Source of the DNA: Cryptosporidium bovis
Lineage: Eukaryota; Apicomplexa; Conoidasida; Eucoccidiorida; Cryptosporidiidae
Length of the DNA stretch: 53,981 bases
Reading direction: 5' to 3'
NCBI GenBank assembly: GCA_009768925.2
Contig: VHIT02000020.1
Location: 1-53,981 of the forward strand
How positions within the stretch are numbered: position 1 is the first letter of the stretch; every line of letters starts with the position of its first letter. This document shows positions 16,678 through 31,600 of this stretch, in pieces. A model generated the notes under the pieces. The model was not told the DNA's origin. It did no database searches and saw only the letters and a program-made list of their open reading frames with translations. A program made the translations under genes and the position numbers.

Positions 16678-19600
16678 TCATAGCCATGGCATCCATGTTG
16701 GTTTCATTGTAGAGAGGTTACTTTTGTCTGTAGAGCACTCAATGAGTTCAAGGATGCTTCTGTCTATCGGAACACTCTTGTTATTTGTGGGCCTTGGATT
16801 AGTGAGCATCGCAATTTTTTCCATCATCCTACGAACGTTCCTATCTACTTTTTCCCTGATTTCAACATTTGAAAGTAAGCGTTCTTGCATCAACTTGGAA
16901 ATTGAGCTTTGTGTTGTCTCATCCGAAACTGGCTGTGAATTGTATTGCAATGTTCCGTCGAGTCTCCCATATATTACTTTGTCTGTTTCTTTATTTTGGA
17001 TCTGGGTAACTTGTATGGCTCTGTGCATTGAAAATGTGTAAAGATCGTCTCTTATAAGTGAGCACAATAAATTTCTTACGTGGAATTCGTACTTTTGAAG
17101 GCAATGGACAAATGCTAACATTGAGCCGGGGAGAACTCCAACTTTCCCAAAAGGTCCCATTAGATTCTCCATGTTTCTTGTAAGTCTGAAGGGAACTCTC
17201 TCTGTTTTCTCAACAATCAAAGTGGATGAAACATACGAGGACTTCAACTCTGATTGATACACCTGACCCGTGTCAATAGACAAGAATATCTTATTTGGAG
17301 TGACTTCGTTGACACCTAGGATATATGAAAATATAGACAGTATCCCGATTTGGCATGTGAATTGCTTTATGAATGTGAATGACTGGTCATGTGACCTGAA
17401 TCTCTTTAACAAGTTTCTCCTTAGTATGTCTCCAGGAACCCAGTTCTCGCAAATCTCGCTATATATTTTGAGTAAGTCATCTTTTTGCACTTTTTCTTCT
17501 AGATCTTCTTCTGAAACTCTCCTTCTGTGTATATTCAATAGTCTTCTATGCATAAGTACTGGTATGTCTAAATCCCTTACCAAGTCATTGTTGTCAATGG
17601 CCTCTTCCTCAACAAGTTCAGCAATGCTCTTCTTCTCACTATCTTCAACAATACGACAACGAGGGTGAAGCGGAACACATGGCTGAATAGTGAAAAATAT
17701 ACTCCTTGAACGTGTTTCCTTGTACCTATACAATAGAGAATTTAATGCAACTTGAAGATGTAGAATACGTTCTTCCACTTTTTGTTGCAACCCACTGTAT
17801 GGCTGAATAAGAAAGTGTATTGTACCTCCATTAGAGGTAATAAAACCAATTCTCTTTAATTTATAAGACTGCCTAACTACCGTCTCCACAATTGGTAATG
17901 GTCTATCTAAGTAAATAACTCCACCTATTGGATTACTACTGCTAGAACTTTCTAATACTGCAAAGTTTCTTAAATAAAGACTTTCTGATGAAATCCTCAA
18001 GTTTTGTCCAGGAACTTCTATCTTGATATTTATCCTGTGAAATAAATCACACAACGTAGAAGATAGGTCTGGAAGTAACGAGTTACCTCCAAAGTTGTCA
18101 TTAGAACACTTCTCAGTGCATTTAGTAAAGTAGTCCTTCCATTTCTTTAGTTTTTGTAAAACATAGTCAACTTTTAAATTCAAGGGGACTTTCTCAATGG
18201 ATGAGGATTGATCACACTTATATACGTTAAAATCATCCTTAAACTCATCCCAAAATTGTTTAATAACATTTCTAGATCTTTCAAATGACTTGTTATTGAT
18301 GTTTGCCGATTTACTAAGAAGTTGTTCGTATCTCTTGATTACATTTTGTTCCAAGAACTGCACTCCAACTTTAGGTAGGAAATCAGAATCCCTTAGACCT
18401 TCTTCATAGTTGCAATAATTTTCCCATAATCCATTAGGCTTGCAATGTGGGAAAATATCAACCGTCATTTGAAACAGAGTACGTATTGCACAAAGAAGTT
18501 CATCCAATGGGTCTGGTTTGCAATTCAATACAAGATCTTCAACCCAATGTTCTAATGCTAATGTGAGTGCACCATGCTTCTGCCTACAATTATTCATTAT
18601 CGTCTCTATCCTCTGCCACCCTAGTGAAATAAAAGTAGGGTAGATGCCTGAAGATGGAGGTGGTGCTTGGTTCTTATTCAAATTGTTGTCAAACTCAGAA
18701 TTAGAATATGAATACCAATACATACTTCCCATTTCTCTCTTCTCAAGATAAATGCTCCTGATATTGAAGTAGATACTTTGCGGGAATACAGTTGTGATTT
18801 TATTTAAAATGTGCATCAAAGCGTTCCCTTCAATTCTATCTAGTCCAGCAATTAGCTGTGGTATCCAGGGAAGCCACACAGCACAAGGTAGGAAGTCTGA
18901 GTACTTTATGAAAGCAAGTGAAAGATATTTCCCCTCCGGGGAATCATGAGGTAATAACCAAAGAATTCTAGACAGTAGTATCGAGTATTTGTCAGGCCTT
19001 AAATATATCCCCATAAGATATGAAATAACTGCATTTACTGCATAACTCATATTCTGATGAATATATAAAAGTCTATCTGTATATTGTGCCCATGTAATCC
19101 AACCTCTTGCAAATAATGGATAGACCTTTAAAGAGGACAATAGATCGGTATTTGGACGAACCATTGGAGGGCCAATGTTTGGAATCGGTGAGTTATTAAC
19201 GGTTTGTAGACCACTATCTGAATTGAATATTGAATGGCCAAGAATAACATTTCCAGAATTATGAGTATCACCTTCAATATAGAAATTAGGATATAGTTTA
19301 TTCAATATTATCCCCTTTAATCTCAACAGCTCAGCTCTATATTCATCAAAATACGGCTCAGGCGACTTTTGAAAGTCCGTCATATTCAAAATATTCAATC
19401 CAGTCCTTAATTGAGAGTTGTCAGAAAGACAGAGTTTAACTTTTTCAATAGTGGCAAGGAAGGTTTCAGCTCTGTAAGCATCACCACCGGACAATTGAAG
19501 ATGGTTTTGCAACCTCTGTAGGAGAGCAACGGAAACTTCCGGGAGTCTATGAGATTTTCTGGCAATTGAAGCAAATTTAATCATGGTCCATGGCATATCC

Positions 19601-22600
19601 TGTAGATAACTTGGCCAAAGCGACTTCGCATGTGGACTTAGATAATCAGATCTGCTTATTAGGTTCATAATTATTGAAAATACAAAGTTTCTCCAAACAA
19701 ATAGATCATTCCATAATATCATGCTGTCCCATTTATTTGGAAGGCGATCCCTCCAAACATTCAACATCCTGGCTTCAAAATACCCAGGAGTGGAACTTGA
19801 TGAGAGACCTTGAGATGCAGAATAACTACCAAGGTTTCCAACTACATTCATCATACCACCTGACACTGAAATATGGTTATTTGCTACTGTACCTTGAGGG
19901 AACATTCCATTGTTATGTAGCTGTAAATTCATTCCCATTCCAAGATTGTTATGTATATTTGTGCTGTTAAATGTTTGGTTAAAATTATTGTCTTGGTAAA
20001 GTTTTTTCTCAATATCGGAAGATAATCTGAAACCTTCTTGTAACTCAACATACTGCTGAAAATTTAAGAGTAAAGGTATATGACACACCGAAACAATACT
20101 TGGTAGCATAGCCCAAAAGTTTAATACTGTTTTATATCCCACGGAACAGTGGCGTTCAAACTCCGAAAGTTTAGACTTCGAAATATTATTTTGTAAAATG
20201 AAATTTTGAATATTTTGGTAATATAATGTATTTCCGGAATTCATATTTCCAAAATTAATATTTCTGTTATAATTTACATGATTATAAATTCCCTGTTCTT
20301 GCGGAACCTGAAAACTCCAATTATTACTGATTGTTCCAAGTAACAAATCATATAAAGAATGATATGCCTGGCACAATTTTGTCACTGGGTTATGCAAAAT
20401 GTATTTATTCACAAGCTTTTCAACTAAAACCCAGTCTTGGAGTTTTGATGAGCACTCTAATTGAAGCTGTGGATTTTTGCGTTCTTTAGCAAATTCATTT
20501 AAAGTATTCCATTGATTCAGATGTTTTGCACATGCTACCCAACTGTCAATCCAAATTATTACTTCATTATTTAACAATGATGGTTTTCCTATATCAATTA
20601 AATCATACCAACAAGAGATTTTATTGTCCTCATTTTGGATTCCTTTGTCTTCGAAAGAAAAATTCAAGCAGTAAATTTTGTCCAAATTATTGTAGAATAT
20701 CTCTTGAGCCCTACTCCACTCAGCTTGTTGCATTAGTGCCAAACCTGCATGTGTTTCAATGCAATTTGAATGGGCCCTCCTAATTCCAATGACAATATCC
20801 TCCTCTTGAAGTTCACTATATATCTCTGCTAAAATCATCCAAGAATTATCAAGATCTTTACCATAAGCTATATCTTCACAATTATTTTCTGATTTATGGA
20901 GTAAACAATTGTAATCTATATCAGAAATCAAACTATGTTTGTGGTACATTTGATTTTTCAAATAATCTCCTGCGATATGCCAACACCTCAATTTCGTAGA
21001 TAAGTGTAAAAGCAAGCTAGTGGGTAGTATTGGTGGTGATTTACAGAGAATCAAGCCCTCCAAAATAATATGTGGAATGGTCCACTCAGATGGCATAGAT
21101 GAGCTTATTCGATGGTGTCTTTCCTTTGAAAGGAGATCAATAATGTCCGAAGTAAGTGAATCTTTCTGTTTATTTGTTAAGTTGCCCCAGATAAAAGGAA
21201 AGATAGTTTTCCAAGTGGTTATTGCAATTTCCTCATCAGTATTAGAAAAGAATAATAATGACTTCAGAATTAAATCAGGTCTATTTCTTGCATCTTCTAT
21301 AACCTTATTGAAAGTTAAAATTTGACTATATTTATCGTCCTCTAATACATTTCTGAAGTTTTTACTATTCGGTTTTTTCAGTAATTCCACCTTACTATCA
21401 CATTCTAATAGTTCAATTAGTGAAGCATTTTTAGCTCCTATATCTACTTCATAGTTTACAATATTTGCAAAAAACGAATCATCAATTTCCCACAAATTCA
21501 ACTCATCTTTCGCAATATTGTCTTGAACCCTTTCTGATTTATCTGGATGGTTATCCAAATATTTAGATTTCACTCTTTCAGCAGTTCCTCGTTCCAAACT
21601 CGGTAGAATAGTGGCAAATCTTCCTATCATATTGGTTGAAGCTTCATCAAGAGTAAGTGATGGTATCATTAATTCTAAAAATTCCGTAATGTAAAATCTT
21701 TCTGCCAGAACGTCAAAACTAGATGAGGTAAATAAGTAATGGAACCTTTCCATTATATCTAAAGGTAGTTTTTTATTAAACCAACTCAAAATTCCTTCTT
21801 TTATAACCGGATGTGGCGATGCTAAGCTAAGTAATGCGCACCTTTCTAGATAAGAAATTATTTTACAATTTGAAAATAGAGAATCAGCCTCAGAATAGAA
21901 CTCATTTCTTAAGTTGAACCAATCGGTATTAATGAAACTCATTTTCTCACATATTTCAGTCTTTAGATTTAGAAACTTGTCTTCTTCATTTAGTAACTCT
22001 TTTAGGAAAGAATGGTAAATAAGATGTACCTCATATTTACGATTTCGGTCACAAACAAATGACCAGCTCGTAAGTAGAATAATGACCAATTCAAAATTAA
22101 GAATGTCTACTTCTTTTGAAGACTCACTTTTTACTTGACAATAACATCTCAAAATATCGTCTAAATCAACAACCTTTGGGAGCTCCTTTTTATCAGAGTC
22201 TAAGCTTAAAAAAGAATCTGAATTTGAATGTTCAGAATTATCTGAGTTAAAGCAGTTATCGCCATCCAATTTAATTTGTAGTTTTTCAAATAAATAACTA
22301 GACAGATTTAACTGTGTCCCAAACAGCCAACGTCCAATAATACTAATAATATTGTGAACAATTCCTCCCTGAAAATTACTGAGACCAAAGTCACGTAGCA
22401 ATTGAATTGAATAGTCCCTAAGAAAACTGTTCCCTATAACTTCAATAGTGACTGATGGAGAAATAAATAATATTTGAAGGAATTCGCAACAAATATTAAG
22501 TGTCAGGATGTTTTGAACTGTATTTAAATTTTGTGCTTGAGAAATTGTATTGTAATTAGTGGACGTACCACTAACCTTGGGAGCGATAAAAACATGATTT

Positions 22601-25600
22601 CTCATATTGCTATGTTTAACAGGAAAGGAGTTAGAATATGTACTGTGTATACTTTGAGTATTGGTATTTCCAGAAATTAATTGTAATATTCTGTTCAAAG
22701 TATATATAATTAATGGAGAAAGATATTTTAAAAACAATAAGCCATTTCTGTGTTTCTTCTCACTAATAAATATATCTTTAGAAATATCACTTGAGAGAAT
22801 CCCATGTGCTAATAAGGACTGAGTAATTTTAATTGAAGTATAAAGCGAAATGTTCTTGTGAGGTTTATTACTACCATCATCTTCATTGTTAATACTATTA
22901 TCGTTGTTGTCACTATTATTACTACTGTTAATTTTGCTATTATGAACATTAAAATTATTATTATTATCTTTGTTATTATGAACATTAACATTACTGTTAT
23001 TGTCTTCATCATCATCCATATTATTATTATTATTATCATTATTATTATTATTATTATCTTTGTTATTATGAACATTAACATTACTGTAATTATCTTCATT
23101 GCCAATATTATTATTATTATTGTTACTTTTGTTTCTGTCTGATGCCAATGTGAAATTTTGGTCACCTTCCATTGAAGCAGGGCGATCAAAAACTTTATTT
23201 TTTCCAATAAATTTTATAGGCCTTGATTCTGGTAAAATTGGTAAATCACCAAAAATTGACCAAATACCAGAAACTGAAATTTCTAATAGTTTAGTGTAAA
23301 ACAAATCAACGTTATTGTCAGGTTTTAATTTTCTTGCTAGAGGAGTTCTGTAATTTTTAATATATGAATACTCAAGTTCTTTTCGTTTTATGAACTCATG
23401 TTTATTTGAATGGTCAATGTTACTATATACATTCTCAATAAATTCATTAATCATCTGCTTTAATTGTTTTGATGGCTCTGAAATCATTTGTACCAGTTTA
23501 CAGATGAGTGAATATAATGAGTCTGTAACAACTCTCTCTCCGGAAATAATGGCAGGATCAAGAATTTGAAGAAGTGAATTCAGTTGCATAATTAACATTG
23601 AGGGGGACTGATGTCTTATTATAACTTGTATCCCTGCTATTATAGTTAAATGGAACGCAATGTGGTTATTATTAATTGTTTGTGAAGAATGCAAAATACT
23701 GTTTGAATTAGATGATAAACCATTTTGACCATGAGTATTAATACGATTTTGGGTAGTATTGTTTAAGTAATTTGCGTAACTGTATCCCAAATCCAACCAA
23801 TTGTATTGAACCTTACAATAAGGATTTTTTTTTATAATGTTGGATACAATATTGAATGATTTGGCAACCATTTGATGGTCACTATTCGAAGACAACAAAG
23901 CAAGCCTAAACCAAATAGTTATTATCAAGTCAATTAATGAAATATACCTTTTTTCATCCGAGTCCAATAAAGAAGATAAATATGGAATTGATGAGATGTC
24001 AATTGAAGAATTTACGTAATCGCTAGCATTCATTTTAAGTTTATTTTGGGATTTCAGATCAGGTGTTGATTCTGGAGACAGTTTTCTCTTTTTATTTTCT
24101 ACTGAATCAACTGAGCAAGAATCTTCATTACCTATATTTACCGAATCAATTGTCTCATTTATATTACAAATCCAATTAGTAACAACCATCATAACGTCAA
24201 AAATATTTCTTTTTATTTCTGGAAGAAATGGTACGTTCGTAGATGTTGGAAATGAATATTGTGAATTCGCACCTTGGCCAGAATACCCACAACTTTGATT
24301 AATCAAAGGAGTATTTGAAATGTAATTATGATTAAAATTTGGATTTATTGGATAATAACCCCAAAGTAACTTGGTAATTGTTGAAAGTATCGGTGAAAGT
24401 AAGTAAATTGACTCACAGAATAGAATATCTGGATGCAAAGTAATAATATTCCAGTGATAGAGTTGTTGTTGAAGAGGCAAATTGAAACTGTCTTGTATCA
24501 AAATTGCTACCATCAATCTTATCCAGTTAGAAAAGAGTTTTTCAGGAGTCTTGTCTCTTATTGAAAGCTTTGGAGGAGATGGTACAAGTGAGAATGTATT
24601 CCTATTAATGCTTCTATTTGATTGGTTTGGGCTAATTAAATTATTTTGATCAAGTTCATATGAGATCGGTTTTATTGAATAAAGTAGAGGAATAAACAAT
24701 TCAAGAGCTCTTCTTACTATCATTCTCACTTCAGAAATACTATAAAGTCTGATAAGTGAAACTAACATCGAAAACAAAATCTTGTCTGGAAAAGGGTACT
24801 TCTTCACAAAATAACACATTGCTATATAACCCCAAGATTTAAGTAATGATGACTCTGTTCTGAGAATATTCCATACGTTTTTGACTACTCTCTTCCTGTT
24901 ATTAGAGAGAGTTTCATCAAAATACTTGTTTTTTATAATAATAATCAATAGTTTAAGTGTTTCAATTTTAAGTATATCATCAGTTGCAGAAAGTCCAAAT
25001 GTTCCGTGCAATGGTATTACCCCTCTCTCTAATGTCGGTAATACTATCCTTAAAATAATACCTTCATAGATATTTTCATTCAACCATGAATTCTCCAATG
25101 GAAATTCGGATGTATCTTTTTCAATTCTATTAAACTCAAACTCAAGTAAGGGAATAAGGATAAGTTGTATGCATGCAAGTTGAGTTCCGGGTAAAATTGT
25201 AGATGTGTCAATATTTGGATTGTTGGGGTAATATCTCTGAAGAAGTTGATTAAATAGTAGACGCTTTTCTTGAATTGTTAACGTTTTTGGGACAGTAAAA
25301 ATGAGAAAATCACGAAGGGGCCCCGTATCAATGGTAGTGCTTGTGCCGAATAAAGTTGCAATCGTTAAAACTACATCAATTCTCCTCCTTTTTAAGTGTT
25401 CTTTTACTTCATTTGTATTAGTAGTGTTTAAAAGTAGTGAGTAAATCAGTTCCTTCGAAGGATACAATATTTGATTGCAGCCGGCACTATTTATACTGCT
25501 ATTCTGAATATTCTTATTGTTTGGTGACTGAATATTAACTCCATTACTACCATTTTGATTTAAAGGTCTTACTTGAGAAAAACTATATGAACTATTATTA

Positions 25601-28600
25601 GCTGAAAAAATATGGTCGCCCTCATTAATGCCTTGCCTATGGTAATTAACTGGAGAAGTTTGAGTTAAGCTACCAACAGAGGAATTATTATGATTGCTTA
25701 ATGAAGTAACCAAGACACTCTTCATACTTTTCATAATGGATTCAATATCTGTTACTACTTCTTTACCCAAATATGTTTCACTTTTGTCACTTAAGTTCTT
25801 GTTAAAAGGGTTATTTAGGGTATTCGTAGCGGAATAAAACCCAATTAACATCTTAAAAAGTAAAAAGCATTCATTAGAGTGGAAAAAACTCCATGGGTGT
25901 TGCCAGGAAACACTTCCCTGGTATCCCAATGCTAACTCAAACTTATTATCATAGTTTCCATTATTTAATATTCCACCAGTTCTAGACAACACTATTAATC
26001 TATTAAAAATTGTATTGTATAAAGTTAACAGCGCATCAATGATTGTCAAATTGGATTTATTAGTGGAGTAATAATATTCCAAGAAGTCAATTATAAGAAT
26101 GCTTGGCCACTCATCACATAAGTTACTTAAGACCCTTATACCATTCCATGCACTAGAATAAATTTCAGTGTACGCAGGAGAACTAGGTACAGAATGAGTC
26201 ATTTTCTTGCTAATATTTTGCGTTATTGCATGATTCTTTTGTCCAATATTTGTTTGAATCGAGTTGTTCACTTGACTTTGACCAACAGATTTTACAATGT
26301 CACGCTTAGTTTCGAAATATTCAATTTCCTTCAGTACTTTGTTTAGAGTTGAATCTATTAGCTGTGCTCTATATTGATACAATTTAACTCTAACCACTGA
26401 GCATGATTTTATTCTAATCAAGTCAATTAGAAAATTTGCATAACGATCAGATGAAAGCTGCTGAATTAAAAACATTACTACATTGTGAGGCGAATGTGTC
26501 GAAAACAATGCAAGTGGGAGGCGAAATGGTGATGAAATTGTCATATTTGTAACATATGAGGTAATAAAAGAGTAAACAGATGATTGTCCATTGGCTGTTC
26601 CATCTATTCCCGGAAAAGAACGCGTTCCTAAAACTGTTCCAATAACTTTTGCAACGAATTCATCTGAACCCTGAGGTAAAAGATGAAAAACGCAAACCAT
26701 TGCAATTGCCATCTGAAGATCCTCTTCATGCCTATTTATATTATCATAATAACTTCCAACAAACCCTGTAGACGAGTTCGGAACTTGTCTGTGGTTTACA
26801 TAGTTGTTCGTATTAAAGTTGTCTCTTTGCTGAAAATCAGTAGGCCAACACAATTTTTGAAGGTGTTGCAAAAGTTTCTCACCCAATGTTACATTAAAGC
26901 AAAAGCATAGTAATTCGAGGAGTCGTGCCAAACCTTGAAGTAAATGTACAGTTAATCTTGTTGCAGAGGCCAGTTGTACAAGCACCGGCCTCAAACAGTG
27001 TCTGAGTTGATCCTCCGGTAGCAGTTCATAGTGGCTGGTATTTGTATGATTTCTATTTACATTATTGGTATTAAGAATATCACTAGTGTTATCTATATGT
27101 GAAATCTGTTGATTCAGAACAAATCTCTCTATTCTAACTATCACCCTTAATGCATGATGGGCTGCTTTACAAATCTCCAGGTCTTTTCTAGTTACACAAC
27201 GTAACAAAATACCAATAATCCTCCATCTCAGTTCCTCAACTAAAGGTTTTGATTGCATTTGTTGACTTAACTGGTTAACACATGAATATACTTGTTGGTT
27301 AATACTATTCTGATATTGATTTGGATAAACTTGATGTGAAAATTGGGACTTCTGTTGATTAACTTGATGAATTCCCTGGTTTGGTAAATTGTGAGTTATT
27401 TGTGTTTGTAAACCTACATTTTGGGTTAAATTCTGAATCTGTTGCTGTTGAAATTGAATCCCTTGACTTAAATGTGAGCCTTGGTGCACTTGATTACTTT
27501 GAGACTGAGTAACTTGTTGAAAAGTGTTTGACTGATTTGTCTGAATTGGAGAGCTCGTTTGTATTATCGGATTAACAATAGAAGAGGTACTTGAAGAGGT
27601 ATGAGAAGATATTTGAGGGCGATTTCTGAGGAATTCTGACCAAATGGGATGAATAAGAACCTGTTTAAGAAATTTGATAGAATAAATTTGTACCTTAATT
27701 CTATTATTTTCAATATCTGGATTGTCTTTATTGAATGTATTTTGATGATTCATACTATGTGTATTTGCTTGTGTTTGAGAATTGCTCAATCCTTTTTGAC
27801 TTTCATTAGTTTCTATATCAACTTCATCTTTGATTAAAACAATTATATCCTCAACAAATCTCTTTATAACAGTTGAAGGAATACCAATAGGTGTCGGTCT
27901 CAAAGATGCAATAAAACAAAGGGCATCCAAAAACGCCAATTGATAAGGAATACTACATGTAGATATCAATTTAGTTTGAAGCCTACTTAAGAGCAATTGT
28001 AAAAGTGTTGTTTGGGTTGAAGAACCATTTTGCAGCATAACTTCATTTAAGTTATTGAAACTGATGTTCAATAAAGTTGCAACTGAAACTCCCGTGACAT
28101 GAGACAATGAACACAAGCATTTCTGTGCCATCCTTCTGCACGATGAACTCAATGAAAGGATGTTTGGAACTATTGAATTTATGAACAAATGATTTAAATG
28201 GCCACGCAGTATATTTAACACCTCTTCTGAAGGTATACTTTCTCCTAGAGAATTAAATATTTCATTTCTAATCAAAGACCCAGAAAACCAATTTTCTTTT
28301 GAATCAAAGATAAGCATTTCCATATAGACTCTATGTGAGTCAGTCCACCATAATTCTTGATTATTCTCCTTTAGTTTATTCGTGTCTGTTATCATTTTGA
28401 TAAAATCGTCCCAATTACTTCCAAATGTACTTATTTGTTCACCCGAGACGGTGACAAGTCTACTTTGTGTTATTGTATTTCCATATTTTGTCTGTGGTAA
28501 ACTGAAACAAGTACTTGAATCTTTATTTAGTATTGCATTCGGCTTTATCCCAGAAAACACTGAATATATCAAGCATTCTAGTGCATCCTCTGAACATCTT

Positions 28601-31600
28601 TCACCAAAGGAGTTACAATAGGCCTCCGAGTCCTTTGACACGAAAAAAAGCGAGTCCGAGAGTCTCGTAAAATAAATTTGAGACCAATCCGGTGGGATGC
28701 AATTCAATATCTCAATAATCAACAGAGAAGCCGCTGTTTTTTTTTCTCGCAAATTTTCATAACAGAGAGTAACAATGTTCGATGACAACAATGTTGGTAA
28801 CTGTGCAGTTTGAAGTGCTCTCCTGACATAAAAAGAAGGGAAATTTTTAACCAGATTATAATATGTAGAAACCAAATCTTTTATGGCCTCAAGTGACACA
28901 AGTGCAGGTTTTCTGTAATTATTATCTTTTTTTGGAGTAGTAACAAATTGAACTTCAATGGTTTCAAACAATCCAGACAAAATAGGTGTTACAGGATCTG
29001 TATTAAAAGAGGACCAATACAAATTTAACGTTGAATGTTCTGGAATGAATGACCTAGATGCAGAATATATTGCCAAAAAAGTAGTCAAACCTTCACAATT
29101 CTTACCAATAACAGATGAAAATTCATCAATAGTTGAAGATGCTAATATTATGATCTTTGTAAGTAACTCAATATTAATAAAGTAGGAAGGCATAGTTGAA
29201 ATCGCAGATAAACTAAGATAGTCCATTGAAAAAAGAGTTTTTATTTTCGGATTCTCAATTCTTTCAAAATTCTCGCGTAGGTACAACCCCAAAAAATTAA
29301 AATAGTTGTTTATATTATCGACTGAGCCAATATCAACCCAAAAAACTGATAGATAAAACAATATTAGATTTTTTATATGGCTATTAGTGATACCCCTTAT
29401 TGTTTGAGTAATGCTGCTCGAACTATCTAGTTTTGATACAGATACCAAATATTGATATATATGTTGCAAAACATCATTGATTTTAAAGAAAAGAGTTTGT
29501 TTGCTCTCCGCAAAAGAGGAATTAAAGCTCATTGTAATCGGAACATTCATATTATTACCTTGTTCAGGCTCTAATATTGGAGAATCTTTCAAAAACCATC
29601 GATTCTTACCACCTAATTTTCCCAAAATTCTTCCTACAACAGTAGCATGTTGAAATGCAATAGATTGAAGTGTATAATAAGATAAATTATTGTTTTTCTG
29701 GAACCTTGGATAGTTATTTAGCAGTATTTGAGCAATGGGTAACGGTATTGGTGGTGCAGGCCTCAATAGCTTACAAAGAATAACAATAATGGAAGGCCTC
29801 GTTTGGAACCTGTGTGATTGATAAATCGTATTTGTTAAAATAGGATATAAGAAGTCATGATGAAGGTTGTCAATCCAGAGATCGAGACTTCTAAGAGCCA
29901 ATAATACCAGTTCGGGGTCATTACTTTCAAGTGCATCTATCATTGGGCCTATTAACTCCCCCATGTATGGCAACAAAGACTTTAGCCTTGCAGGTACAGT
30001 TAAAGAAATTTCCAACCATATCTCTCTGAAAGGAGAATCTGTAATTTTATGCATTTTTATTGCTGTTTCAAGAAACCATGGAAGAATTTTAAGAAATTCC
30101 CTGTAAATCCCTGATGCTTTCCCACCTGGAGTGATGCTTCTGAATAGGGATCTTAAAATAGAGAGGAAGAAGATATTACTTTGATATTTAGAAGCCATTG
30201 AGATACAAGAAACACACAAATCAACGATATGTGGAATGATTATGACTTCAAATTGTGGATTTTGGCCAATATATCTGAACAATTGTTTAAATAAGCGTGT
30301 AATCACAAGCCCAGATGCGATAACATTCGAATTATTGTCGCAGATTCCATACTTGTTATTATTGTAAATAAAAGTATCAGGTATAGGTAAGTCGGGAAAG
30401 TCCTTATTAATTTGTAAGAAGGAAACATTAACATTTTGAGTTAAAATGTCGAATGGAAACGGATTGTCTTCTGGATTTCCATGTGGAGCTGTTGTTGGAG
30501 CAAATTTAAGGAGATCATGTGGGTCATCTCTCGGGTCTATAATAGAGAATTTGTTGTCGCTCGAGATTATTAATACCCCATAATTAGATATTCTTCCACG
30601 AGAAAATGGTATATTGCAATGTTGCTCAACGAGATCAATATGAGGATCAATAACACATCTCGAGAGAGCAGACTTTTCACATTCAATAGGGTATATTGAA
30701 AATGTGAGAGGTGTAGAAGACATATTATTTGCCTGTGCAATAATAGAAGAGATATCGTTCTGAGAAATCGACTCGAAACTTCCCTGAATCTGGTTCAAAG
30801 AGGCTAAAATAATATTTAAAGAGGAAGAATTCTTTCTAAGAGCCTTAAATTCTGATTCTGGTTCAATAGATAGAGATTCCAATTTGGAAATTAAATGTGG
30901 TAGAATTGACTCGTAAAATATCCTACTGACATGATGTTGAAGACCCCAGTAATGGAAAATTAAGGCAATTTGGGGGCTAATTCTAGTTGACCAATCGAAT
31001 AAAAGCGGAAATGTAGCCTGAATAATATCTCCAAATGATTGTGGATGAATGTAACATAATGTTGAGGCTAAAAGTTCTAATAGCTCCCTTTCTTCCGGCA
31101 ATATAGACAATGGTGAAAAGTGATGTAATTTCAGATTGTTTGTTTTTGTGTTTGAAGGTCCTGTGCTTAAATTACTTATATGTTGGTTTGGTTGGCTCTG
31201 TAAATTACTAGGAATAATCAAGGAACTCGTAGGAATAATCATGCATTTATCACCACCTTCTCCAATATGGAAGAAACTGGATGTACTCATTGTATATTGG
31301 AATGAAATACAATATTCAATACTACAAATTATACCTTCGATTAATATTTTTTGCAGTAGCTTACTTTCCTTTTCATTTAACATTAAACCACTTGAAAGTT
31401 TTCTAACATCATACCGTGTGATATCAAGATTTATATTATTATTGTTTGCATTAGAAATACCTGAAGAGTTTGTATTTATGAAGTTCTTGTTATTAAAGTT
31501 TCCATTGTAGTTTCCATTGGAAGTAAATCCCCTACTATTAAGAGTAGTAATGTGGAATACCGTTTGTCTCGCACCAATGATCGTGGCACGGATTATAGGC

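Noticed and set aside
22809-23207. Ile/Val-rich or Ile/Met-rich ORFs on both strands within the Tra1 repeat block
   Set aside because: They are shadow frames of the Asn/Asp trinucleotide repeats (AAT/GAT codons read in other frames), not membrane proteins.
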